A DNA stretch of 64,000 bases, taken from the NCBI GenBank assembly GCA_029641185.1, contig JAPWGK010000001.1:2306501-2370500 (forward strand), written 5' to 3'. Below the pieces are notes generated by a model that saw only the letters and a list, made by a program, of their open reading frames with translations, did not search any database and had not been told where the DNA came from. Position numbers and translations under genes: made by a program. This DNA is from Pseudofabraea citricarpa (taxonomy: Eukaryota > Ascomycota > Leotiomycetes > Helotiales > Dermateaceae). Shown here piece after piece: positions 32,941-45,700 of this stretch; the stretch's first letter is position 1, and every line of letters begins with the position of its first letter.

Positions 32941-35900
32941 TTATTCATCGTTTCCCTCAGCAGAAGAAGACGCGAAACCGACCCTCTTTCGCTTTTTCTT
33001 TTGAGAAGATCCGGTGCTTTCATCGCTGGTTGATGAAGTGGATTCAGTCAAAGTTTGTCTGAATCTTATTTTCACGATCCCCTTGCCTTTACCCTTCGCG
33101 CTGGATTGTGGTATGGTTTCATCATCTACAGCATCATCATTTCTAATGAGATCAGCATCAGGATCTGTGACTGCCGTTCCACCTCGACCAAACAACATCT
33201 GAGGCTTGTTGAGCTTTGCCATTTGCTCTGGTTCCGGTGAATCATCTATCGGGGTAGGAATGAATCGCACATTGCGGATCCAATCGTACATCGTCTTATC
33301 TTCCAAGATGTTCTTGCACTTGATATGTTCTTCGTCGGTCATCCCTCCCCGTCGTTCGAGGATGACTTCCTCAATACTCCCCTTCAATACCAGAGTCTCA
33401 ACAAAAACAGGCTTTGTTTGACCGATGCGGTGGGCTCGCTTCACAGCCTGAGCTTCAACTTGAGGCGAGAATACGGGATTGACAAAGAAAACTCTAGAAG
33501 CGGAACTGAGATCAAGACCATAGGCAGCCTGCGAAACGTCCATAAGCAGGACGCGAAAAACCTGAGAATGATTGAATGTCACGACGTATTGTGATCTTCG
33601 AGCTGAAGTTAACGATTTCGCATAAATCAAATGTTTGATGCCTAGACATTCGAGAGCTTGTGCAATATAGTACGCAACGTTATCGGCTTCGTAAAAGACC
33701 AAGATCTTTTCATCGGTATGGTACTTTACAATGTTATCCATCAGGTAGGAGAGCTTGGCCGATGCTGTAGATAATATAGACGCGGAGGCAAGTGGTGATG
33801 TCTGATCAATAGTACCGGCAACCCCAACTGCCTCAGGGTTCTTAAGGGCTGATTTGGACGTCTTTCCTGCAGGACTCTTTTTAGAGGGAGACAGTTTTGT
33901 GGTACATTTTCCGGCAGTCGGACTTGTACCAGTTTCGGATATTTCAGGACTCTCGGTGGTCTTCTCACTCTGGTCATTAACGGCAGCCTTTAGTGCATGG
34001 ATAGTACTCGTTCGTGGACGCTTCAGAGAAGTCGGAGTATCGCCAACCTTCACGCCACCAGCTAAGGTAGGTAAAGTCCTGGAGACTTTGGGAGATTTGG
34101 AATCAGCGCCGTTGTTTTTTGTTTTTGGCTTTTTGTATACCATAGGATCCTGAACAGCGTTCATGGTCGATTCGCCATGTACCGCTAGTCCTTCCGTAGG
34201 ATCCTCTTTCCACAGCTGGCCGGTAACAAATTTCTGCATGCTATGTAGCATCGTTGCACCAATCAAAGTTGGGTCTCGATCGTCTCCAGAGAGTGACCAG
34301 GATTTCCTAATATCCGCATCACATCCCGTGCGTACGAACATTGGCATTTCATGCCAGTTGCTAATTACAGACGAAATCTTGTTTGACAAGACCATTTCGC
34401 CAGCTAGAATTGCCTGCAGTAGTAAAATTTCATCTTCTTGAGATACTGGGACTTCTTTCTTTTCTAAGAACTTCTTAGCAATATCGATTGTCACTTGTAC
34501 ATCGCTTCCATCGTATCCTGACCAAAAGAATGAGGCTTGACGTAGGTTGGACACTAACTCCTGGAGTGCTTTCCTCTGCTTAGGATGGAATAGGTAATCA
34601 GCATCCTTGCGCTCAGAAGTAACTGCATTAGACGTGATCATCATTGAGAAGGTATTCAGCGACATATTATCCAGTAAAGAGCCTTCAAGAGTTACTATTT
34701 TTTGATGCAGAGGAGGGAGTACAATGTCTCGCTCAACATCTTCGACTCTGTGTCGAATAATCATACTCTCTAGAGTTGACCTGAGACAATCCATGTTGCC
34801 ACGGCTGTTAGATCCATGCCGTGGTTGCATGACATACTGAGCCCAAGAAGCTGTATCAGAATCATCACGTGTACTAGCCCACGGACGAGCCTTCAGATAC
34901 ATCTTCGCAATATGGCCTAACTTTTCAAGGTCTTTCCGTTCCTGTTTGAAAAACATTGTTTCGTCTAAAGATATCTTCTGGGCTGAAGGTTCAATTGTGG
35001 AACTGATGATTGGAGTACTTGCTGAGGAATCCAGAGACTGCTCTGAGTCACTGTGTGTACTGATACTATTTATCGAACCTCGACGTTGTGTGGCGGTCAT
35101 GGTTACTTCTTTACTGTGTAGACCAGGTGTAGGTGTCCCAGAAATGATCCAGCGTGCAGACACCTGTAAGTAATCGACCACAGTAATGCCCTCCGTTGCT
35201 GTCTTATTGGAGGAGTTGCCGAACGTATGGCCTTCGTCTGTTATGATCCTCTTGAAGTGAAGATCTCTGAGCGGAGAATTATAGATATCACCGGTTCGAA
35301 AGCAGAAACAATCTCTTATGCGGGTGGCTCCAATGTATGGGCAACGACATAGTCGGGTACTGGTGCTTTCGCGTCGACCTTGTTGATCGCTGCCATCTTT
35401 AGACTCTTTATCAAATCTCTGCTTGCTGAAGAGAATTATATCATAATCAGCAAGTTCAGGCGCCGATGGCAGTTTTTTCTTCGAGCTATCCATCACGAGA
35501 TATTTCAAGCCGATTGTGTGGTCCTTGATCTGCGATACCCATTGCTCGACCAAGTTTGCGGGGACAATAACGATCGTTGCAGTTGTCAAGAGTATTTTAC
35601 GAGGCGGGCTCATGACAGGATTGCGGGATGCTCGACGCGGTGGTGGACCAGGTAGGAAATAGAATCCTGGCGAGTCCTTTATTACATCAGTGCATGGAGA
35701 ATAGTCGTAGCCTTCGGCCTCCAAAGCCGCAAAGTATTTTTTCCATGGGATTCCTGTTCTTCCAATAGTCGCAGCACACATCTGTTTAAGAGATCCTGTC
35801 TTCTGGCGCCTAGGTATCGTTCCGACAGAGAACTCTGCTGGTATCTGTGAATACTCGTCCCTTGTAGCAAGTATCAAAGCCAGACAAATAAGTGTCTTGC

Positions 35901-36955
35901 CATAACCCATAGTTTCTGCGCAAATCCCTCCGCGTGGTGCTTCATAAAGTCGTGGCTCGAGGAGACAAATGCCCGATTCCATATCATAATACCACTTGGA
36001 ACCACGTTGGTCAAGGACCGATGTTAATCGTGGATCGACAATTTGCGATGGCTGAGTTTCGCGTTGTAGCATTAAAGCAGCAGATCGCATTTGAAAATCG
36101 AACAATTTTGTCTTCACGCCTTGAATGCTATTGGTGAGGATGCTGTGCATAGAATCTCTGGCTGAATAGTCCCTAACAAGATCTGGGTCTGGAGCCGGTG
36201 ATGGCAGTGTATTGAAGATTTCGAATAAAGTAGTACCATCGTCGATCGTGGTGTCATTCATATTGGGATTCGCATGTAATATAGGCACCGAATCTTGCCA
36301 ATTGCCAACCCATGTATTTCTAGATATATCAAGCTGTGCTAGTAATGACTTCATGGCATGACGCAGGCTCGTTGAGTCTCGATTGATGAAGCTTCGGCCG
36401 ATATCATCTGGCAGCACATACACTCGAATTTGCCCCGAGTCCCGGTCTCTTGACTTGAACTCCAATCGAATCCAGCCTGCATTGTGTAGCCCCTGGCAAT
36501 GCGCAAGGCACCCGCTGCGCGCCAATGTCTCTTGCATGGTTTTAGAGAGGAAGCGCGTACCATAGGGAGTTTGACGTTCGTATGAGTAAGCAAATGCAGA
36601 CCATGATGAGTGCGATTCCCAGATCTCTGGGGCAAGATCGTGTCTTGAAAGTCGGAGGCAGCCAATGGGTATATATTTGGAAATGTCGAGAGTGTCCTTT
36701 CGTAAGCTAGTTGGCGACGATCTAAAGCTCGTATCAAAAGACTCAAAAGGAGAAGGGAATTGTTGTTCTGTCGAGGCTCTGCTGCTGAATGCGCGCCCTG
36801 ACTTCTCAAGCAATCAGCATTTTGTCTTCACAAGGGAGATTTGCCTCGTTTAGCATGTCTCGTACCTGGCCAGTCTCTCGAGATGACGATGATGATAGCC
36901 TCTGTCTCTTACGCGGTGGCTCAATGCCATGTATCGCAGGTGATGAGAGCTCCAT
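32941..36955 (-). CDS. SNF2-family DNA-dependent ATPase (Rad5/Rad16-like)
   Basis: Exons 36955-36866 and 36804-32941 (61-nt intron) give 1317 residues. The ATPase lobe has ETMGYGKTLICLALIL (Walker A, about residue 325; GYGKT replaces the usual GLGKT), a Walker B-type RIITDEGHTFG (about 553) and WIISGTPTPG. The second lobe has ILVFYEADNVAYYI (about 1065), LMDVSQAAYGLDLSSASRVFFVNP and the arginine-finger motif QAVKRAHRIGQTKPV (about 1158). A long Ser/Thr/Pro/Lys insertion separates the lobes and the tail is basic (KKKRKRVGFA). The protein is presumably a nuclear chromatin remodeller or translocase. I see no RING or HIRAN domain, which argues against a true Rad5. The N-terminus carries a basic PPRKRQRL signal. 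Confidence 0.88.
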
Positions 36956-37787
36956 GGTAGTGATGTGGTGATGTGGTGAGGTTCTGCGTTGCGAGTTTGT
37001 TGTGATAATGTGCAGATGGCCGCCTGGAGGTTGCGGGATGATACAGAGTCAGCCCTGGTGGTCCGTGCGCAAGGCTGAGCTACGAGAAGGGGGTACGGAA
37101 GGAAACTGCGGATCTTGCGGGGCGGATCGGGTGTCGGAGTATGGGGTAATCAAGAAGCCTGGTGGGGAAAGGAAGCGAATCGAATATTACTTGAATAGCC
37201 CTTGTACTCTTTGCACCCTTATGCCTCGACATCCATTTTATACCTCTCACCGAGGCCTCTAATTCTAGAATTGGTGTATTGTAAGTGTTGGACTAAGGCC
37301 CGCTTAGAACCGAAATTTACAAAGTTACAGTACTATCTTATGCCTCTTTTATAGTTAAGGAAGTACCCCTGAAAGATAAACACTATTATTTTCTCCTGTT
37401 TAAGTGGATAAAGTCGTCAATTCCTTTCGTAGTCTTGTTATAAACTAGGTACGTATATCTTTTAAAATTCGGAATCGTGTGCTTACTGCGTACCTACATA
37501 TTACCAGTAGCGGCCAAGGTTGTGCCCAACCAGTTACAGGCAAAGAGATGACTGTCAAGAAACTTCTAATCACAGAAAACTATATAACGATTTTTCAAAA
37601 GAGATTACAAATGATAAGCAGCATTTATTTATATCCCAAATGAGCGAGGGTTCGCATCGAGGCAGGAGAAAGGGGTAAAGATGAATATAATCTTCAAGAT
37701 TTCTGCTCTGAGCTAAAAAGTCTTCGTATAATGCACACCCGTCTAATACCTAACAAATATATCTACCCTAAATACTAGACAGAGAAA
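36956..37787. other. Intergenic region upstream of the SNF2 gene
   Basis: The first 300 bases are GC-rich and probably the SNF2 promoter; the rest is AT-rich 3' flank of the permease gene. No further feature is supported. Confidence 0.45.
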
Positions 37788-39532
37788 CTAAGTAGTATCA
37801 GTTCGATGAGTGGTGGTAGTAGCACCGATCTCCTTGTTATGGTGATCAACAGGGAGACCCTCCTCATGAGCGAAGTCCTCCTCGGCATGTAAAACATTCT
37901 CGACATCGGCTGCGCGCCTCTCGGCATCGACCGTTCCAAACAGGATATCCATGTCCTCCAGACTGCGGCCCTTGGTCTCCTTGATGAAGAAGAAGACAAA
38001 GATGCCGTTCGCGGCACAGAAGATACCGAACATTAGGAAAGTCTTCCATCCGATGTGGTTGATGGCATTTGGGGTGATTTCGGTGATGCAGAAATTAAAC
38101 AGCCATTGAGTTGCCGCTCCCATGCCCACTCCATAAGATCGGAGACGGGTCGGGAAGATCTCAGAGAGGTAGACCCTGAGAGACAAGTCAGCCGGACAGC
38201 TCTACAATGAAGAGGGAACGGAATACATACCAAGGAATGGGTCCCCAACTGGCTGAGTATCCAATAACGTAAAGGTAAATCATGACAACCATGCCAATAG
38301 AGGCTGGCGAGACAACGTCCTTGTTGGTTGGTGGGTAGTTATGGAGAACGGCACCAAGAACGAACATCATTGTTGCCATCCAACCAGCACCCAACATGAG
38401 AGACTTGCGACGTCCGAGATGATCAATACCAAGGACCAAAAATATACCTGTCGTCACAACTTTGACAGTTCCGTAAATACCAGTAGCGAACAAGGAAGAG
38501 TTTGTGCTGGAGACACCGATGGTCTGGAAGATAGAAGGAGCGTACTTTGAAGAACTGGTCAGTCAAGAAAGAGGAATTAAGGAGGTCATTACTTACATAG
38601 CCAATGCTGTTGGTCCCAGAAAATTGTTGGCACATCATCATTACGAAAGCAGTAATAAATCGGTAACGATTACCCGGCTTCAAGCACTCCTTCCATCTAA
38701 CACCCTCGGTCTCGGCCAACTCTTCATCGATAGCAGCTCGGATCTCAGCAATCTCTTTAATGACTTCGGGATGGTCTGGGCTTTCGCAGCGAGTGTAAGC
38801 CAAAGAAGCCGTGGCTTCTTCGTAGCGACCTTGTTTCATCAACCATCTGGGAGACTCTTTGAGGAACATTAATCCAATCAAAAGAATTCCACCAGGGATA
38901 AGTTGAATAGCAACTGGGATACGCCATTGCTTTGTGGATGGGGCGATGTGTAGAGCAACGCCATAGTTGAGCCAGTATGCAAAGGTAGAACCAATGACCA
39001 AGAATTCTTGGAAGAGACCTGTGATTCGACCTCGAACCGCAGGTGGGCAGTTCTCCGCCACAAAGACAGGTGTGATGGAAGACATTCCTCCAACTCCTAG
39101 ACCGGCAATAACTCTGCCGGCGTAGATCTGGCCGATGGAGTGAGAAGCCGAGGTTTGAATAGCAGCACCGACGAGGAAGACAACCGAGAAGCCCATGAGC
39201 GAGAACCGACGACCGAAGCGTTCATTCAAGAAGGCAGCGGCGATGGCTCCGAAAAAACAACCAGCTGTGAGGAGAGATACGACATTCGAAGAGATTTGAG
39301 CATTTTTGGAACTGGCAAATCCTGTCTTTCCTATCGGGAGGCCGAAATCCTCTTTGAAGCTATTCAAAGCGAGAACACTTCCCATAACACCAGTATCATA
39401 ACCTTTGATCAATTAGCTTTTATTTCTTCTAAAATAAATGATGCGAGAAAACGTACCGAAGAGCAATGAGCCCATGTACGCCACCGAAGTGAGCAGATAC
39501 ACTCTGCGATTCTTGAAAAATGCGTTCGCCAT
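37788..39532 (-). CDS. MFS sugar/quinate-type permease
   Basis: Exons 39532-39457, 39402-38597, 38544-38231 and 38175-37788 (introns 52-55 nt) make 527 residues with twelve predicted helices. Sugar-porter signatures are present: NERFGRRFSLMGF, LKESPRWLMKQGR after helix 6, CQQFSGTNSIGYYAPSIFQTIG in helix 7, DHLGRRKSLM, and the end signature KETKGRSLEDMD. The opening (YDTGVMGSVLALNSFKEDFGLP) resembles fungal quinate and monosaccharide transporters. It acts at the plasma membrane as a proton symporter. No quinate-pathway enzymes lie nearby, so the substrate is uncertain. The His/Thr-rich C-terminal tail (HHNKEIGATTTTHRTDTT) is cytosolic. Confidence 0.9.
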
Positions 39533-40566
39533 GGTGAAAAGGGTTACTCAATCCACGGAAAGAACTAGATGAATACGAGGAAGATTGGAGGCCATTATTT
39601 TCGAGGGTATCGCTCAACATTATGTATTCGGCCTTGGAATCGACTAGGATTCTCGATAGTCAGCACCTGGGGACAGTCGCCGCGTTCATTTGTGGGAATG
39701 CGCCAAGTCGACCCCGGAGCTTGTCTGTATTCTTCCGCCAATGAGTATCGCAGGATTAAAGGAGAAGCTTCTCGGACAAGAAAATGCTGATGCTTGTCGG
39801 CGCCATGAAGCCAGTTTGATTGGCTAGGCGTTTGCTTAAATGGATATCAAGCTTCGGGGGTTCTGGGTGTGCGGCAGGGGGCGATGGGGTGGTTGCGGAG
39901 CACGCGGGGCTCGGCGGGGATGCGAGAGAGCGAGAAGGGGACGTCGTGTGGAGAACCAACAAATCCGTAATGCATTCTACGGAATCCCCAGTTACAAAAT
40001 TTCCGCTGGCGTGATGGCTTACGCCACGGAGACTTCCCCCATGTTTTTGAGAGAAAGTCGTCGTGTGCTCAGCACGCCAGAAAGAGTAGACATGGTATCC
40101 TGGCCGTCGCTTGATTTTGAAATTTTAAGTAATCTGGAGAAAGGACGGAGTAGAGACTAGTAGGACATGGGGCACCCCAGAGTGGTTCTGGTGACCTTCA
40201 TGGCGGCTGGAAATGCATCTCGAGCATGGGGATAACCCAGGTTATGGGGACTTCTTCGTCTTCTTGGTTTTTCCCCTGGTGGACTGCTATTTATTTTGCC
40301 TAGCGTAAGCCGTTGTGTTTATTTGGTAATTATATATCATAAGATCATGCGATAGGCAGACCGAATAAGTAGTAATCATTTCCAATCAAGGATAGACAGA
40401 CTTGAACCACTCAAATACCACCGAAGTCAAGTCGGTACGCTACCTTGGGTCTATTAAGTAGACCTATCGGCTAAACATTTCCTGTTGCGCATAGTGGACA
40501 GTCTCATTCATAGAAGAGGGCACAGATGGCTAGATGCGACAGTAATCCAATCAGTTCTCATTTCCC
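39533..40566. other. Intergenic region, permease promoter and DUF7580 gene 3' flank
   Basis: A GC-rich block at about 39840-39960 looks like a promoter or leader. A sequence around 40385-40480 has a GGTTCAAGTC-like T arm on the minus strand but does not fold as a full tRNA. Nothing else is recognisable. Confidence 0.45.
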
Positions 40567-42530
40567 TCAGTAAACAGGAAACCTTTCTTCTAACTCTTTC
40601 AATGCAAACACCACATCAGACAAAAATTTGCCTTGTAGTTCTTCTGATACCAAATCTGTCTCGCCGAGGCCAAAATCACATCCGAGACACTTTCGAATGA
40701 TTTTGGAATACTTTGGCCCCATGGAATTGACTAGGAGGCATGCAAGCTTATCGGCAATCATATACTCGCTGAGGTTGTCGTTCGGAAACGCTTTCGTCAT
40801 GTTTGCTCGCAGAGTTGCCCAAGGGGTCATAAAACCAACTTCGAGTAGAACGATTCCAAGACCGAAAAGGACCTCGTTGCGGGCACTTTGAATTCTCGGA
40901 ATTCGAGTGTTACTGGTATCCATAAATGAACTACTCCTTGGGACATCGCCTTCGATTGTCTCTTTCCCTTTGCCTTTCGACCTCGCGAAGTCTGCATGTA
41001 AATGTGGATGACGCAAAGATACCGCTCCTTGTTTAAAATCACCAATACCAAAGAACACGATATCTTTACTTTTCCATAAACCAGAGAGCCAAGGTGTTGA
41101 GTGGTACCGGAGTACTGCAGCTGCCAATGACGCTCCAAGCTGAATCATAATTGACCGTGGGAGAACTCTGATCGGATCTTCTGATACCCATACAATGACT
41201 TCCTCAAGAGATTTGGGTTTTCCGCTAAAACACTTCTTGGCTGGTGGCTGGTAAAAGCGTTGGACGCAGCTGTCGTTAAGATATCCCATGCAGAATTGTG
41301 GGTGAGAATGTCCTTGATGTTTTTGGAAATGCTCACAGACATCTTGGATAAGGCAAAGATCAATCATAGGCTCGGTAGGAGCACTTTCTTTCTGAGGCTC
41401 TGGTGGGTTCAAGCTCAAAGTTTGCAGTTCTTGTGAGACATCTTCGTCGAAGTGGACTGTCCTTCTTGGTTTAACTTTCTTGGATTCAGATATTCTTTTC
41501 TCCGTGGTAAATGCGCCTGTTCCAGCTTGCAAGGTAGTAGATATATCGTGAAGCTTTTGTAAGTTTGGTAGTGTCCTACAGGTCAGACCGGTATCTACGC
41601 ATGATTCTATCTCGAGCCATATTGGTACCTCATCGCTTATAGCCCCGGTATAGTAAGTAATGGCCATTTCAAGGCGGACTGTGGATGTCTTCTCGGTTTG
41701 TATGCCTTGTGGTGCAAGAGGTTCTCCCAGACTACTATCCAACGAAATGTTGGCCCAGTGATTAGAATGAAGTGAACATGACCATCTGTTTACGAGAGCC
41801 TCATAAAGCCATTGAGATGCATTTCGGATTCTTTGATACCTGATCAGACTTGGAAGAGCCCTGGTGATTTGAGTAGAAGAAGTCGGGTTTTGTATCGCTG
41901 TATCCTTCAGCCTGCTGATAATTTGATTTGATATCAAGTTGAAATCTGCGTTGAAGCTTCGCAGCTCCTCGATGTGAGTCTCGATTTTTGGTTTATTAAG
42001 ACTCAGTTTGATGCGTTTTCCTAGACGCCTGCACCATTCCCTGTTACTAATAGATTCTTGATCTCCCTAGAAACCCAAATTAATAATGTAACATTGTAAT
42101 ATGACAAAAATCATACCTCGGTCTTCACAACAAGAACAGTCTGAAATGATTCCATTTCTCTGCAAATATTTTGCAGAGAATTATAAATCTGATCCATAGT
42201 TCGCTGAGAGCTTGTGAAGGACTCATCAAGCGCTTCGATTTGAGTGGCAAGGGTGTTGTGTAACCCCTCATCTTGCCAGGCATCGTGAGAAGCCTCCGTC
42301 AGCATAGCATTTATTTTGGGACGGTCATTAACGATGGTAGATAATAGGTTGATACAGTTGTTTCGAAAAACTGTCTTCTGTGCACCAATCTTTGCGTCCA
42401 ATTTCATGAGTTCTTTTGGGTAGTGCCGGTATATTTCGAAGGCTGCGAATGCCATCTGGGAACGTTTGAAACCTTCGATAATCAAGGGAATCGCCCCTAA
42501 GATGAGCCCGGCCACCTCGAGGCCGCTCAT
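40567..42530 (-). CDS. Fungal DUF7580-type protein with N-terminal helical domain
   Basis: Exons 42530-42117 and 42066-40567 (50-nt intron) give 637 residues. The N-terminus (MSGLEVAGLILGAIPLIIEGF) is a hydrophobic helix typical of fungal helical signalling domains of the HeLo/SesA kind. The C-terminal part has landmarks of the DUF7580 family: CGYLNDS-like CMGYLNDSCVQRFY, SIMIQLGASLAAAVLRYHSTPWLSGLW, and LFGLGIVLLEVGF, which recalls the helix F region of protein kinases, then IIRKCLGCDFG. A Ser-rich linker lies between. The function is unknown; family members turn up beside fungal recognition proteins. The gene starts 238 bp from, and diverges from, the zinc finger-kinase gene. Confidence 0.78.
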
Positions 42531-42768
42531 CCTTGTTCATAGGACGTGAGAGTCCGAGGTATCACAATAGTTTTGTCAAAAATGAGCCTGGAAAGTTGAA
42601 GATAGCCAAGAGAAGAAGTGAGGTGGGAGGCGCTTATGTCACGTGTGTATGATTGCTTTTCGATCCCCACTCATGTGCACGAAGGTTGCATTTGAGCCTC
42701 GCTTTGTGCCTCTGTTCGGTGCTCTCTTCCTGTATGTCTTGCGTCACGTTTTGAGCTTCATCGTTTAC
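42531..42768. promoter_or_regulatory. Short bidirectional upstream region
   Basis: Only 238 bp separate the ATG of the DUF7580-type gene from the chosen ATG of the zinc finger-kinase gene, so the pair probably shares a promoter. The right border depends on which start codon is used; the frame is open further upstream, to 42643. Confidence 0.5.
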
Positions 42769-45700
42769 ATGATGGCTTACAGGGAGTCAACTGCAATCTC
42801 TGGTCAAATGGACTCCCAAGTTGGACCGCTTCACCAAGACTTACAACAGTGGCTGGAGAGAAGCAGTGAAGGCAACCAAAAGAGTGAAGCTGGACGCCGA
42901 GGACTCGCAGGGAGACTCTTTGAAAGCACATTCCGGCTCCTGACATCGCTAAAAGATGTTGCCCAAAAATCGGGTAGTCTGACACTTGCAGACATAAACC
43001 AGTGTCAGAATGAGATCGAAAGGTTGTTCCTTTGGGGTGACGGGTTCGGTGCTGGAGATGGAAATCTAGATGATATTCTCGACCAGTCTTCAGAGTTGAA
43101 AGTCAATGTTCTTTCGTTGTTGTCTGAGTTAGGAAAGCTCGTCTCCCAAAGTGAGTAAAACTTTAAATATAGATGCACTCGCTAATTGATGGTAGATCTA
43201 TTTAGATCCATTGACCCACCAAAGCCTACTATTCACGAGGAGTGCGAGGATTTGAGGATGCTACTTGAGACTGCTGAAGCAGTGCTGAATGAAGAAGGCC
43301 ACCAGTGGAGGAACTCAATAGCGTTTTCTGATTCCGATATCTCTGAAGGTGACTTTGCCGAAGCGATTGAAGACATCGCGAGCTATACAGACTGCTTGAT
43401 GGACCTAGCACCAGCTCTGGAACATCCCGCTATAGATGTTGAGTTCAAAGAAGAAGTTTCTAAAGCCGAAACTTTTCAAGTCTCTTCTACACTTGCAGCA
43501 AATTATTGTCGAAAAATCCGTGATCGATTCCCGCATTTGGATATAAGAATCGTGGAACGTCTGGGAGAGGCTAACGAAAAGCGGTCGCAAAGACTACAGG
43601 TATCTTACATAGAAGCCGAAGCTGCAGGTATAAAAGGGATTCAGCCTGAGGATACCAGCGAGCTACTGTTATCAAAGGGTGAAAAGTACACAGAAACAAC
43701 AAAATCCACATACGTCTCTGAATCTGTCTTCAGTACAGACCAAAGGGCTGGGATTAGCAAAGAAGAATACGATGACGCAGCGTCGCAAACAACATTTGCC
43801 ACCTTTTCTACCGCCTTTTCCACCACTCGGTCAGGCATTCCTCGAGTTCCTCCATTACCGGATTCTGCACGTTCCGGGCGGCCTTTTACATGTCTAGCCT
43901 GCGGCAAGACATTGAGGACTGTTAGAAATAGACGCATCTGGAAGTAAGAGTTTCACCTCTTCTTATTTAGAAAACAAACTAATATCTCTCCAGGAAACAT
44001 ATTTTCAATGACCTTCAGCCTTATATATGCACTGCTACTACACATACAAATGAGGACTGCGTTTCAACCTTCAGCTCTCGATCGGCTTGGGTTAAGCATG
44101 AAACCACTCATCTCAGATCTGAGGGTGAACATTATAAATGTTCATTCTGCCCTCCTGCAAAGGCTACCCAGCCAGCAAGTACATACTTCAAGCATCTCAG
44201 TCGTCACCTTCGAGAAGTGGCTTTGGCAGTCTTACCACAGTCTCACGAATCTGATTCTGACTCCGAAGCTGGATCCACTTCATCAAAGCAGGCCCTGTCA
44301 GAAATATCATCCTTACGTGGCTCTGAATTTGAACTGCAGTCAGTGTCCCGAGCAGGCTCTCGTGCGTCACATGATAGCGGCACATCCAATCCACTATTAA
44401 ATCACCCAGTTCCAGAAGTCTCAAATTCCGACATCATTAAAGGTTCATCTTATCTTATAGACGAATCAGAAGCACTCGGAAGTGAGCCTTTCGATAAGGC
44501 CAAGGACGCACAAGGCGAGACTGATGGCCCCAAAGAGGCTGCCGCCAAACAAAGTGAAGCTCAACCAACGATCCAACCGTGTCGATATAAAACGGGGAAA
44601 ACTATTAGTGCTGGCTCATACACCTTGGTAAAGGAATGTGTACATATAGACACAGGAAGATATTATGCAGCAAGTATTATCAACAAGCGGTTCATGGAAG
44701 GGAGGGAATATTCGGCAAGTCACAATCTACTGTCCACTCATCACTTGCCACCTTCGGATTCCAGTTCTTAGAGCTCTCGGCTTTTAATTTTATCTGCTTT
44801 AGTCATTAATAAATGATCTGTTGTATGGCTTGCTAACGTGTTCCATGTAGGTACGCAACGAGATAGCAGTACTGAAGAGAGTCTCGATGGGCCACCAAAA
44901 CTTACTTACAGTAGTTGATTACTTCGAGACCATCAATAACCTCTACCTGGTGACCGATTTGGCTCTTGGTGGCGAGCTTTTTGATCGAATTTGTCGCAAG
45001 GGGTCGTATTATGAAAGAGACGTAGCAGATATTATTAAACCAGTACTGTCTGCTATTGCATACCTCCACTATCACGGTGTTATCCACGGAGATCTCAAAG
45101 CCGAGAATGTACTCTTCAAGACAATGGAAGATGATGCAGATATTCTCATTACAGACTTTGGGTCAGGTAATTTTTTGGATGGTGTGACCGAGAGTGAGGT
45201 GTACCCTGAAGTGAGTTACGCGGCTCCAGAATTGTTAAAAGGGGAATTTCGTAAGAAACCAGTTGATATATGGTCCATTGGAGTACTCACTTACTTTCTT
45301 CTCTGTGGATATACGCCTTTCGACCGAGACTCTAACGTAGAAGAGAGGATTGCTATCTTGGAAGCAGATTTCAGTTTCACGCCATTTGAATATTGGAAAG
45401 GTGTCTCAACTACCGCCCGAGAGTTTATTCAACAATGTCTAGTTATCAATCCAGCACAACGCATCACTGCTGACGATGCATTATCTCATCCTTGGCTTCA
45501 GCAGCCTGCCAGTCCTCGAAAATCAACAGTCAGGAATCTGAGAGCAACTTCTACTCGTCAACGTTTGAAAGGTGCTATCAGGGTCGTGATTATATGTAAC
45601 CAATTGCAGGCGGCCAGCTTAGGCATAAAAATAGCTGACGCCTTTGGTCTTCGCGATCGGAATGCAGAAAATCTTATCAGGATGGAACCCAGCGAAGTCG

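Noticed and set aside
40385..40480. tRNA-like segment on the minus strand (T-arm-like GGTTCAAGTC, possible anticodon stem)
   Set aside because: Acceptor, T arm and spacing cannot be satisfied together, and the A box is poor. A nuclear copy of an organellar tRNA fragment is possible but unsupported.
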